Origin: Bemisia tabaci
Lineage: Eukaryota; Arthropoda; Insecta; Hemiptera; Aleyrodidae
Direction of reading: 5' to 3'
Assembly: GCF_918797505.1 (NCBI RefSeq)
Contig: NC_092798.1
Location: 50,986,985 to 51,050,984 of the forward strand
DNA: 64,000 bases
Shown here: positions 54,279 to 64,000 of the stretch, piece by piece
How the letters are laid out: every line of letters begins with the position of its first letter
Numbering within the stretch: the stretch's first letter is position 1
Program-made: the position numbers and the translations under genes
Notes under the pieces: model-generated
The model's database searches: none
The model's input: the letters and a program-made list of their open reading frames with translations, nothing else
Told to the model about the DNA's origin: nothing

Positions 54279-54613
54279 TCAGAAACAAACACTTAAAACA
54301 ACCAAGAAGGTACAAATGTTCATCACTGGAAGACCAATTTCGTTGCTACGGTTGTTCTCATCGAAATTGGTTTTATGATGTGATGACTGATTTATCGACC
54401 ATGTTATTGTGTCCACAAGTTTAACGTCTGTTTTGGATAATCCTGTCGTGACTTCCTGCTTCTCTTCCTCTGTTTTTTGTTGTTTCTTCTTCTTGTGGTA
54501 ATGTTTATCTTTTCCATGATTGAACTCAGGCTCTTTTCTCTGCGGTTTCTCTATCTCCTTGAACCGATTTAGGAAGGAGCTTTGTGTTGTTGTTGGTTTA
54601 TCTTGTCGTAATT
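54279..54613 (-). CDS. Ig gene last exon: charged stalk and GPI-type tail
   Basis: 111 codons: LRQDKPTTTQSSF, a Lys/Gln/Glu-rich stretch with HYHKKKKQQK, three NxS/T sites (for example NQS, NRS), and a C-terminal hydrophobic segment GLPVMNICTFLVVL followed by SVCF and TGA. Confidence 0.85.
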
Positions 54614-57187
54614 CTGAAAAAAAAGGAACAGTTTTATCAGTTGCAATGAAAAGATGATACTGTATTATTCTTTTTCAGCATGACAGAAAGTGGCTCACTA
54701 TTGAAAATAACATTTTGTTGAGCATAAAAGATTGCTAACTTACCAAGGAATAAGTACTCTACTGAGCAAAATGCGGTACCTTTTAAAAACTTCAAGAGTT
54801 TCAACTCTTTTAGTTTTGCATTTCTTTCATACTATTTAAACAAACAGTTGATTCCAACAGTCAAGTCAAAACTAGTGCAGAAGTAAAACTTTGAGAATAA
54901 TTTTTTAGGAAGGACCGTGTCTGAAACTTTTTGCCTCTACTATTGTGGCATTACTGTTGTGTCTTGATTTTGGGGTTTTTTTTCTCATTTTTTTCTCTCT
55001 CCCTCTCTCCTCCTCTCTAAAAGATCATGCAAATATTTTCGAGGAAGTATCTAGATGATTGGATAAAATTTTACTTTCAAGTGAGAACACAAAGAAAAAA
55101 AATATAGACAAAATTACAGAATGAACCAATGCCATAAACATTTGGAACGTTCCTAATCATTTAAGAACATTTAGCGAGAACATAGAAATTTTCCAGAAAT
55201 AAGTAATGAGTGAAAAGAAAGGTCATAAATTGGCAATCTCCAAAGCAAAGCTTTTTAGTTCCTATTCCCCCTTTTTAACTTTACTTGTTACTGTCATGCT
55301 AAATTGAATCATAGAAACTTCGTGGGGGGAACTACAAATTTTACTGCAAAAGAGTAGCAAAATTTTATAAAAAATTTTCTATTATTTTTTTGCTATTGAA
55401 TCATATTTACCTTGAAGCCTGATGATGCCCTCAGCTTTTCCAAGTGCATTTACTGCAATGCACTGGTAGCTCCCAAAGTCTTTTCTCTCCATGTTTCGTA
55501 TTGTGAGATTCATCACCAAAGAGTAATCGTTCAGCTGTGTCTCAAGAATGGTGTATTTAATGCTGGGCATAAGTTTTTCACCTGAGAAGAAACAATTTGC
55601 CTTTAGCAACGCAGGATCAACAATTCTTTACAATACCTTCCACTAGAATATAATGGTTTAATATAGACAATTCGTGCTTTTAATGTAATTGGAGCTTGTG
55701 CTTTAAATTAAAGGTGGATGGAGTTATGGAGATATGGAGTTGATAAGCTTAAAAATCGAGACTTCCTTATGAATTTGTGAAAGTGAATCCTGTTCCCTCC
55801 CTTTACTTATTTTTTTTTTATTCTATTGGATACTTCAATAGATATAGTCTTGTTGTTATTTCAAATTTCGGTTCTCATGATGATGGCCCCTGACTCAAAC
55901 TAAACTATTTACATGTGTCCAAAATGGCTGTATGAGAAAAAAAGTAATGTTATCCATCTTATTCCGCCGTAGCATTACCTTTTTCTTCGAATCAAAAGAT
56001 GCATTCATTTTCTTCAACGTCACTGCATGCCAAAGTGGCAATGTAAGTGAAATGAAACAGAACTTTGAGTAACCACAAAAGAACAGAGCTCTGTGCATTT
56101 TCATATTGAAAGTAGGGTAGAGAGAAAGTGGAAGTGGGGACCCAGGATTCATCCTTTTGTTTCGACAAACAGCATATTTTAAGAAAAGAACCAATCAGAA
56201 TTCGAATTAGGCTGGCACCTCATCAAGAATGGGTCTCGTCGTAGTTGTCATGTTGTGTATCTCATTGTCATACTTATCGAGCACATTTGAGTTGAGCACA
56301 TTTTCCTAATTCTGGTGAGGAATCAAAAGGAATTGAACTTCTTTACCTGTGTCCTTGAACCAACTGTACATTGCCTTTGGAGAAGTTTCAACATAACATT
56401 GCAAAAATACATCCTTGCCGACAGGAGCAACAATGAGTTGATTTGTGACCTTTATCACTGGATGAACTGAAAAAAGTTAAGCAAAGAAAGAATTATAAAT
56501 TTTTTTCTTTGAGTTTGAACTTCCTAAAAAAATAAAAAAAGTCCCTGAAGGTTTTTTCTATATTTATATAGAATGTCTTCTATTTATGTACCATATCCCC
56601 TTGTTGGTCAGGAAACACTCTTATTTTGGATTATGTAACAATGCAGACATGAAAAGTTTACAATTTCAGCCGTTGGTATTATAAAACGATACTACCTGGC
56701 TCCACAGTGCATTCAAAGCACCTTGCTCTTTTACAATTTACGATTCACTCATTTGTTTTCTAATAAATAGGTATACATTCAGGGCTAAGGGCACATTTTA
56801 GCTCATTTTAGAAACGGTATCCATCCCATTAGTTTCTCCATGCAGATAGGTGCTTCGACAAATAAATAAGAATCAGTAATGCCTCATCACAAAATGCAGT
56901 TGAAATTTCAATACGCATGTACTTTAAGTTCTTTTGAACTTTTCAATGTATAATCTCTGAGTCAATTTAAATTCATTTATTCTGAGTTTGAATATATACT
57001 GATTTCCATTAAAGTTGAAAATATCACCAAAAGATACAAGTAGGAATTAACTTACAATGGACTTGTACAAAAAATCTCTTGCTGACAATTGGAGGCACTC
57101 CGTTGCTTGCAATGCAGAGGTACATCCCCATGTCGGTACGATGAACATTTTGTAGCAGCAAATTTTCATTCTCGTGGAACTTGACTG
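54279..57187 (-). CDS. DIP/lachesin-like Ig adhesion protein, last four exons
   Basis: Exons 57187-57056, 56466-56347, 55581-55411 and 54613-54279 join in phase and end in TGA. They encode the end of Ig domain 2 (TDMGMYLCIASNGVPPIVSK), the VHFHPVI linker, Ig domain 3 (DVFLQCYVETSPKAMYSWF to DFGSYQCIAVNALGKAEG), a Lys/Glu-rich stalk and a short hydrophobic tail (ICTFLVVLSVCF). Canonical Cys and Trp residues are present in both domains. GVPPxVSKR..VHF and SPKA are typical of insect dpr-interacting proteins and lachesins: three-Ig, GPI-anchored neuronal surface receptors. The tail fits GPI attachment. Signal peptide, Ig1 and the start of Ig2 lie outside the window or were not found. DIP versus lachesin cannot be settled here. 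Confidence 0.88.
57056..57187 (-). CDS. Ig gene exon: end of Ig2
   Basis: Encodes VKFHENENLLLQNVHRTDMG, MYLCIASNGVPPIV and FFVQVH. The acceptor is a tandem CAGCAG (NAGNAG): AG at 57188-57189 or 57185-57186, which would add or drop one codon without changing phase. Confidence 0.87.
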
Positions 57188-57576
57188 CTGTGAACAATCA
57201 TTGATGTCTTTGTAAAATTCCTTTTTTAATATTGAATATTTCTCCAGAAACATCAGTTGTATCTGGAGTGTAACACACTAGTGAGCAGTAATGATTGTAA
57301 CTCTTCTTAAGTTTGGACGTTTTAAGCCAATTGTGGGTGGATTTTGTCAATTTTAATCTCACCATGATTGTAGAGCATAGTAACTCTGGCAGGAAATTTT
57401 GTGCGCTGCACTAGGAATACTTTCCTGTCCCATGTGTAATTCCCTTCCCTCTCCGTCAAGGTACTCTGTTTTTGAAAATTTTCATGCTCAAAACTTTTTT
57501 TCATGCTTTCAGCTGAAATCAAGTTTGCAAGTCAGTATTTTAAATTTGTTCTAATAGGAAAATTTGTTTCTAGATT

Positions 57577-59073
57577 ATGCCCGGGAAAAAGAAAAAACTT
57601 AATGCCAAGAAAAAAGCAGAAAATCAGAGACATGTGGAACACCGGAGACAACGCGAGGAAGAAGAAGCAGCCAGACCAAAAAGTTTCAACGAAGCAGGAC
57701 CCTCATCTGCTCCAGGCTTTGCAAAGAGGAAAGAAGATTGTTGCTCGGCCAAACATCATCACTCGGACCATCATCACCACGATGATCATCACTCTACAGA
57801 CTCATTTGATTCTGAAGGAATATTCGACCTTGAAGAACAGATAGATCTCATGGATCTTTCAAATCTATCCGATCCAAACCAAGACGGCATTTCCTTCTAC
57901 AACTTTGATCAGTACAATAATACCATCCATACAGGGATAGCCATTGTTCAGGAACCGGTTCAAGATGAAAAGCATTCTGGGTCAGAAAACGAAGCATCAG
58001 ATCCGCCAAAATTCAAGGGCGAATCTGGTTATATACGAACTGTGAGTTTAGCGTCAAGGAAAGTCAATAAACTTTCAAGACCTCACCATATAGACTTATA
58101 CGACTTATACTTCCAGCTGTCAACTGTGCTGGAATACTTGAGTAATTATACGGTGCAAGTACTCGTTTCCAAAAATAAAGCTTCACGGAAACCTTTCTTG
58201 AAGAAATTAGGAGCAAATAATATTAATGAAGACTTACAGAAAGTTCTTGATGGACTGCCTGAGTTTAAAGAGAGTCATAGGAAGCCTATAGATATTGAAG
58301 AATTTCAAGCTATACCAGAACAGAAAAAATCAGATTTAAGAAAGTACATCAATAGTCTAGCTCCTCTGCCACAACCGGAGCCGGAACCTAATAACCATGC
58401 TTACTTTGAGCGGGGAGATGAAGGAGAGGGAGTTTTGACCAATGATGAATTCCCAAATCCTTTCGCAAGGGTTGGAATCGAAATTGTTGAAAACGAAGAG
58501 CCTGTTTTCAACAATCAACCTAATACTACCGATCTTTCTTTACCGCGGTTGTCAATGTTAGCTGCTTTAATCGGTCAAAAGAGAAATTACAAAAGAGTTC
58601 GACCAGCATTGACAAATCGCTTGATTGTCGACAATCTGCCAAAAAGATATTTGTCCAAGTTTTTAAATTTGATGACGACTGGGTTTTGTTTCCTTGGTAA
58701 ACTCATAATAGAGAGCCTTCACTCAGATGAAAAAATTAACCGTGGAAATATTTTTGATTTTCAAGATGGTGATGTAGGTTTTTGGTGGGCAGGAGTAATA
58801 ATTCTAGATTGGAATGAATATTTGTTAAGGACTGTAAATGGAAAGCCCAAACATAAACCAATTTCTTGTATAAATTACATAAAAACTGTCGGCGAAGGTT
58901 CAGTTGCATTTAAAGCAATGTTGAATCTCGGCCCAGACGGTCTGTATTTCACTGATGAAGATCAGAAGAATTTTCAAGAGACTATTGAACGAATAAAACA
59001 CAAACGTCTGACAGCCCCCAAACCAGAGGGAGCGGATGACGATCATGTTATTGCTAATGTTTTAGAACTTTGA
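57577..59073 (+). CDS. Intronless ORF, unrecognised protein (498 aa)
   Basis: I do not recognise this protein. Visible features: a very basic N-terminus (GKKKKLNAKKKAENQ) with a charged helix, a His-rich patch (HHHSDHHHHDDHH, about residues 65-80), an acidic middle with a PQPEPEPNN stretch near 275, and a mixed, folded-looking C-terminal half with aromatic-rich VGFWWAGVIILDWNEYLL near 410. No signal peptide or clear membrane span. TTTCTAG just before the ATG could be a 3' splice site for a 5' UTR intron. AATAAA at 60184-60189 is 1.1 kb downstream. It lies antisense and upstream of the seen Ig-gene exons, hence probably inside an intron of that gene. Length and composition argue for real coding; it could be an orphan gene, a retrocopy or a domesticated mobile or viral gene. 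Confidence 0.75.
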   Translation: MPGKKKKLNAKKKAENQRHVEHRRQREEEEAARPKSFNEAGPSSAPGFAKRKEDCCSAKHHHSDHHHHDDHHSTDSFDSEGIFDLEEQIDLMDLSNLSDPNQDGISFYNFDQYNNTIHTGIAIVQEPVQDEKHSGSENEASDPPKFKGESGYIRTVSLASRKVNKLSRPHHIDLYDLYFQLSTVLEYLSNYTVQVLVSKNKASRKPFLKKLGANNINEDLQKVLDGLPEFKESHRKPIDIEEFQAIPEQKKSDLRKYINSLAPLPQPEPEPNNHAYFERGDEGEGVLTNDEFPNPFARVGIEIVENEEPVFNNQPNTTDLSLPRLSMLAALIGQKRNYKRVRPALTNRLIVDNLPKRYLSKFLNLMTTGFCFLGKLIIESLHSDEKINRGNIFDFQDGDVGFWWAGVIILDWNEYLLRTVNGKPKHKPISCINYIKTVGEGSVAFKAMLNLGPDGLYFTDEDQKNFQETIERIKHKRLTAPKPEGADDDHVIANVLEL

Positions 59074-61380
59074 AGATCAGTTACTAGAAGAGGATTTCTT
59101 GTAAAAGCTTGATTATCAGTCGTATTTTGTTCGAAGACAACACTCGCAACATGTTGCTAAAACAAGCAACAATCGCATTTTGTCCAGGTTGTTTTGTGTT
59201 GTGAGGGTAGGGCTTATTTTCGTGCTCAAAACTTAGGAACCACGGAAGCAACATTGTTGCACATCAACTGCAACTTGCTCAGAGTAAGTCGTTTTTATGT
59301 TGTTGCTCAAGACAACGCTGTTATCTAACCTAAAACTCGAATGTGCTCTCTCATTGGTTGTTCAGAATCGTGTAAAAAAAAAAAAAAAAAAAAAAAAACA
59401 AGAAAGAAAAACCAGAATCAATTTGTTGTTTCAAACAAAATACGACTGTTCTCTTTCTAGCTATTCACAGCAAGTACAGTGGCTCAATCAGAATCTAAGT
59501 CTTAAATCTGGAACTTTGTATGTACAATGTATTTTTATTGCATAATGTTCAATTTCTTTCATTGGGGTCTCATATACAATGCTTCTGTTCCTTTTAATTA
59601 AGATCAAAAATAGTCAGTCAAAACCACACAATTTGAATTTATTATCAAGGGTTCTTTTTCGGTAAATGTGTTTAGTCTTGATATCACACATTCTGTGAGC
59701 TAAAACAGATCTTCTCTTCTTCTCAGAAAGTATGATTTTAGGTTTTCAAAATCACTGATATTGGGAAATCGCACAACTTTCAGAACTGCTGTAGTTGTAT
59801 ATCAATGGTAAAACTTCAGAAAATCATATTTTGTTTGCCGTGTTTTAAACATCCGATCTTACTTTATTATATCAAAAGGGTTCAAATCAACAGTATTGCT
59901 TTAGGTTTTCTCTGAATCCTTCCACAAAGAAAAAAATTCCAAGAAGTTTTCAAAAAATATGTTGAGTCCTTTTTTTTTAAAAAAAAAATGAAGTAAGACA
60001 GGAAGTCTGCAACATTGCAAACGGACATGTGTGTCCCAACAGTTTCACCGTCGATATATGGCTAGGTCCATTTTGTTTGATGATCTGAAAAATTCAAACC
60101 AAACGTATCTGCTCAAATTTAAGCTGTTTTTAAAATTTCAGGATGGAACTTTCTATTAGTTAGTAATTATTATTTCAATATCAAATAAATTAAAATGATT
60201 GGCTTTTGATCAACCCTGTTGTCTTCGGTTAGTCCATCTTGTCTACTTTGGAAATACAGGATGCTTAATTTTAGACATCCTGGAATTTCCTTCTTTCTCT
60301 TTTGTTGCCTACATTTTTACTGGCCTATTTTAATCTTTATGTTGTTTATTTTATTTTTCCTATACTTTAGTGTGTTAAGGAGGAAGGGCAAAATGAGTTT
60401 ACATGTCCTTGGGTGAATCGAAATGCCAATTTATCAATTAATCAATTATTTTCAATATAAAGAAATTTGAAATTTTCAAAACATTTTTTACTCTCGTGCA
60501 TGTAAAGTGATGAAGAAACAACTTGTTTTGTCGGCATAGGTTGGAAATCCTGTGCGACAAATACAGTTAAACGCGTCTGTTTTTAATCAATTGATTTGCA
60601 AGTGAGTGAAAAATGAATACATGCTTCAAAATTTATATTTTTTTAAATTTTGAAGTTTCATTGAACTACTAAGTTTCATGCATGTTGGCAAAATTGCCAG
60701 CACTCTGTTCAAATTTTAGCGAAACTCATGCGGCGGATTTGCTGTATTTTATTTTATATTATCCAACCCGTTTTGTCCTTTCAATTGACCGGCATTCAAT
60801 ATTTTAGTTATCATGAGTTCAGCAAGTAATGTTCTTCTAGTAGGTATTTAATTATTCATGAGAGGCATCTCCACTAAAAGTGAAAAGCATTTGAACATAC
60901 AGCTAGTCATGTTCCACATCTCATTTTGTGTACAGAAGAACAACTTATTTGTACGTCTTAAAGAATTTGAACCTTATTTTCTCCTTAATCAAAGTATGTG
61001 AAAGCACTCAATCACTCATTGCTGTGAACTTCTCAACAAAATTCCTTCAAATTGTGAATAATTATTTTCCATAAATAAGTTCCTTTTGTTTTGAGATAAA
61101 TGAATAGTGCTCAAACTTAATTGTCCCGCAGTTGGAGTTCAATTATTGTGTACTTTTCAGCATGGTTACGCATTCTTAATTATCATATTCCTTCTTTGAT
61201 TATTTGCTAGAAAAGGGATTGGAAGGTGCTTGCTGGAAATGCTTTCTACATTTTTCTGTCTGTTAGTCATCCATGAAGGATGAAAATGAAGGAAATGTAG
61301 GCAATGGAGTTTTCTTCTCTATTTGTATATGCAAAGATTACTCCTGTATCTTAAAACCTGTCTTTTTCACCCTTCGTGAA
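59074..61380. other. 3' flank of the 498-aa ORF, no gene seen
   Basis: AT-rich. Contains a run of 25 A at 59374-59398 and a repeat piece at about 59930-60070 (CAGGAAGTCTGCAACrTyGC) also seen near 10685. No coding feature defended. Confidence 0.4.
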
Positions 61381-61385
61381 AACAA

Positions 61386-61683
61386 ATAATATTCATCTTA
61401 TCATTTTACAACATAAGATCCAAAGGCCTATAATATTTTTGGGCGTATTTAAATTGCACTATAAATATGTCCTCTTTGTACTAGCTCAAGAATGTCTTTT
61501 CAGTTGTTTTAGGCCGAAGAGACCACTGCATTTATTAATATTCATCTTATCATTTTACAATAGGAAATCCAAAGGCCTGATATTTTTTGGCGTTTGTAAT
61601 TTGCAGCATAAATATGTCCTCTTTGTACTAGCTCAAGAATGTCTTTTCAGTTGTTTTAGGCCGAAGAGACCATTGCATTTTTA
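61386..61683. repeat. Tandem duplication, 2 x 149 bp
   Basis: Two head-to-tail copies (61386-61534, 61535-61683) sharing TTCATCTTATCATTTTACAA and CTAGCTCAAGAATGTC with few differences. Confidence 0.9.
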
Positions 61684-63130
61684 ATTATGAACTCTCACTT
61701 GAGTCAGGAAATTCATGTGCTTAGGTTGTTCCCGGAATTAAGGAAAAAAGTTGTTACACGTGCCTGATTCATATCATTTTTACTCAAGAGTGAGTTCTCA
61801 ATGTGCATTTGTGGATTTCTTTTTTTTTATTACTGGCTAGTAATGTTGCTGTCAATCTCCCATTTTTCCTCAATCTCATGATGATAAATACTAAACTCAG
61901 GGATGGGAAGGTGAAAAGTATAATTTTTACAGGCCTGCCCCAACCTTCCAAATCAAAGTGATGTTTGATCATGATTTCTACCATAATTTTAGGTTTACAT
62001 TTTTCTGAAAGGTTTCTTATCGTTTTTGTGTATTTATTGTATTTAATTGTGCCTTTACAAATAAATGAAGTAATAAGTACTATCCCTGCTTCTCATTTCA
62101 AAATGTATATTACTTATATGTTGAACCTTATTAATTAATGTTGTCTCCAACTCATCATTTGAGAAACAATACTAACTGAGTACATTCAAAGGTCTTTTAA
62201 ACGGCACAGTAGTTTTAACGGCGACAATGGCGGATGTGAAAGATTACCTTTTCGAAACACATTAAAAAAACTGTTTTAATTGGCATCGAGAAAATTTTGA
62301 GAAAATACTTGAGGTGTGATCTTCGAGATCTGTACATACATTATGCCAGAGCCGAAACATATTAAATTTTTGTGTGAACAAAACAGTTTTTTAAGCGTGT
62401 TTCGAAAAGGTAATTTTTCACATCCGCCACTGTTACATATGTATAAGGTCTCATTTATCGAAGGATTCTAGTCGCAATTTAATCTAATGTACCTGAAAAT
62501 TTCACGGAAAGGGGTCCATCAGTATCCTCAAAAATGAATATTTTATCCCAAGAAATCTGGCAATCTAAGAATGTTAATGCGGCGATTTTCCTTAGCACCG
62601 GCAGTGTAGTACTTGTATAACAAATCGAAGGATTCGAGGGTGAAACTGGAGGAGCGCGTCTTGCTGCAAGCTGATAATTGAAATGGATAGACAAAGCTAT
62701 AGAAAATAGACCCAAAAGGAAAAAGGAGCGATCCTATTGGCTGAAACGGGTGGCTGTCGTCGCCTTAGAGAGAAAATGGGCTACCTATAGGGCCCCCTGT
62801 GGATTGCCGTTTGTTAGTCTATTACTTACCTCCTTTGTACCTACATTGCAACCGCCCTTATAGGATACACATCATTTCCCTTTGACTTATTTGTCTATCG
62901 CTGTGTCTATCAAAGATACAGCCCACTGAATTTTCCATCGCTTGCAACAATACGACGACGCCACGCGACCATGGCTTCTCCGCAAGCAACAGGAAATCCA
63001 GAACGCCTTCAATTGTTCGTGTATGCAGTGAGGATAGCCTCTGAACACGAATAGTTGCACCAACGCAAGGCGTTACCATCGACGGAGCGCTGCCCGCTGC
63101 GCAGCGTTTAATCAAGTGCTTTTTACTTTC
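61684..63130. other. Intergenic or intronic, no gene seen
   Basis: Contains the hairpin at 62225-62432. From about 62600 the sequence becomes less AT-rich towards the satellite. No defended coding frame. Confidence 0.4.
62225..62432. mobile_element. Hairpin MITE, CArTGGCGGATGTG termini
   Basis: 208 bp with ~35-bp inverted ends (GGCGGATGTGAAArATTACC, TTTTCGAAACAC). CAGTGGCGG is a known style of hAT end, but no duplication is preserved. Confidence 0.6.
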
Positions 63131-63133
63131 TCG

Positions 63134-64000
63134 CTCCCCCGCGACCCTCCGAGAGTGGTTGCACCCTCGGTTGCCCCGTTTCAGGGCACCCAGTGCGAGA
63201 GAGACAGAAAATCGCCCAGGTAGCAAGCGTATAAGTGCGAGAGAGATAGAAAATCGCCTTGCACGACGCGATTGTGTGCGAGAGAGACAGAAAACAGCCA
63301 GGCGGCTCGCTAAAGTGTGCGAGAGAGACAGAAAATCGCCCAGGTAGGAAGCGTATAAGTGCGAGAGAGACAGCAAATAGCCAGGCGGGACTTGGGTGGT
63401 TTTTCCATCAAAGCAGCATCGCGTTCCCCCGCGACCCTCCGAGAGTGGTTGCACCCTCGGTTGCCCCGTTTCAGGGCACCCAGTGCGAGAGAGACAGAAA
63501 ATCGCCCAGGTAGCAAGCGTATAAGTGCGAGAGAGATAGAAAATCGCCTTGCACGACGCGATTGTGTGCGAGAGAGACAGAAAACAGCCAGGCGGCTCGC
63601 TAAAGTGTGCGAGAGAGACAGAAAATCGCCCAGGTAGGAAGCGTATAAGTGCGAGAGAGACAGCAAATAGCCAGGCGGGACTTGGGTGGTTTTTCCATCA
63701 AAGCAGCATCGCGTTCCCCCGCGACCCTCCGAGAGTGGTTGCACCCTCGGTTGCCCCGTTTCAGGGCACCCAGTGCGAGAGAGACAGAAAATCGCCCAGG
63801 TAGCAAGCGTATAAGTGCGAGAGAGATAGAAAATCGCCTTGCACGACGCGATTGTGTGCGAGAGAGACAGAAAACAGCCAGGCGGCTCGCTAAAGTGTGC
63901 GAGAGAGACAGAAAATCGCCCAGGTAGGAAGCGTATAAGTGCGAGAGAGACAGCAAATAGCCAGGCGGGACTTGGGTGGTTTTTCCATCAAAGCAGCATC
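63134..64000. repeat. 290-bp satellite with GTGCGAGAGAGACAG sub-repeats
   Basis: Three 290-bp units (CCCGCGACCCTCCGAGAG at about 63138, 63428 and 63718), nearly identical, running off the window end. Each unit holds five ~40-45-bp sub-repeats with GTGCGAGAGAGACAGAAAAT and a non-repeated spacer (GGGTGGTTTTTCCATC). Frames open on both strands are repeat artefacts. Confidence 0.92.

Noticed and set aside
57322..57522. Minus-strand frame considered as the upstream Ig2 exon
   Set aside because: It lacks the Cys-x(10-13)-Trp pattern expected for the first half of an Ig domain in any frame, despite a GTGAGA donor-like site.
62858..63956. Overlapping 80-198 codon frames on both strands
   Set aside because: Generated by the 290-bp satellite; identical peptides recur every 290 bp.

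Overview
The window is nuclear DNA of an arthropod, most likely an insect. Three genes are split into short exons by GT..AG introns. Bases are AT-rich with GC-rich satellite islands, and the introns are packed with transposon debris. The mix of an SH3BP5/Parcas gene, a full IQGAP gene and a DIP/lachesin-type Ig adhesion gene fits an insect that kept IQGAP; a hemipteran such as a whitefly is my guess, not something the sequence proves. Nothing bacterial, no CRISPR array and no RNA gene was seen.

Layout. (1) 1.1-12.7 kb, minus strand: SH3BP5 homolog, 8 coding exons, 429 codons. Its introns hold a 2.3-kb foldback element made of ~170-bp repeats and several MITEs. (2) 12.8-18.4 kb: a 324-bp satellite (13 units), a ~41-bp minisatellite, and a satellite remnant split by a MITE. 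(3) 20.6-47.2 kb, minus strand: a complete-looking IQGAP gene, 14 coding exons giving about 1595 residues (CH, WW-like, IQ motifs, RasGAP-related domain, RasGAP C-terminus). Its introns hold a TTAA-flanked 1.67-kb foldback, a CR1-like LINE with an open ORF2, a dead Jockey fragment, hAT and pogo/Tigger-like MITEs, a Penelope-like hammerhead remnant, a foldback with a nested hAT MITE, and a dead mariner. (4) 47.2-54.3 kb: no gene seen; one MITE and one foldback. (5) 54.3-57.2 kb, minus strand: the last four exons of a DIP/lachesin-like Ig gene with a GPI-type tail. (6) 57.6-59.1 kb, plus strand: an intronless 498-codon ORF that I do not recognise, nested antisense inside or beside the Ig gene. 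(7) 59.1-63.1 kb: no gene seen. (8) 63.1-64.0 kb: a 290-bp satellite that runs off the window and shares its sequence box with the satellites at 13-18 kb.

The three recognised genes are not a functional cluster. SH3BP5 proteins act as Rab11 exchange factors, IQGAPs are Rac/Cdc42-binding actin scaffolds, and DIP-type proteins are neuronal surface receptors. All exon joins were checked by hand for splice dinucleotides and reading phase. I could run no alignment or transcript mapping.
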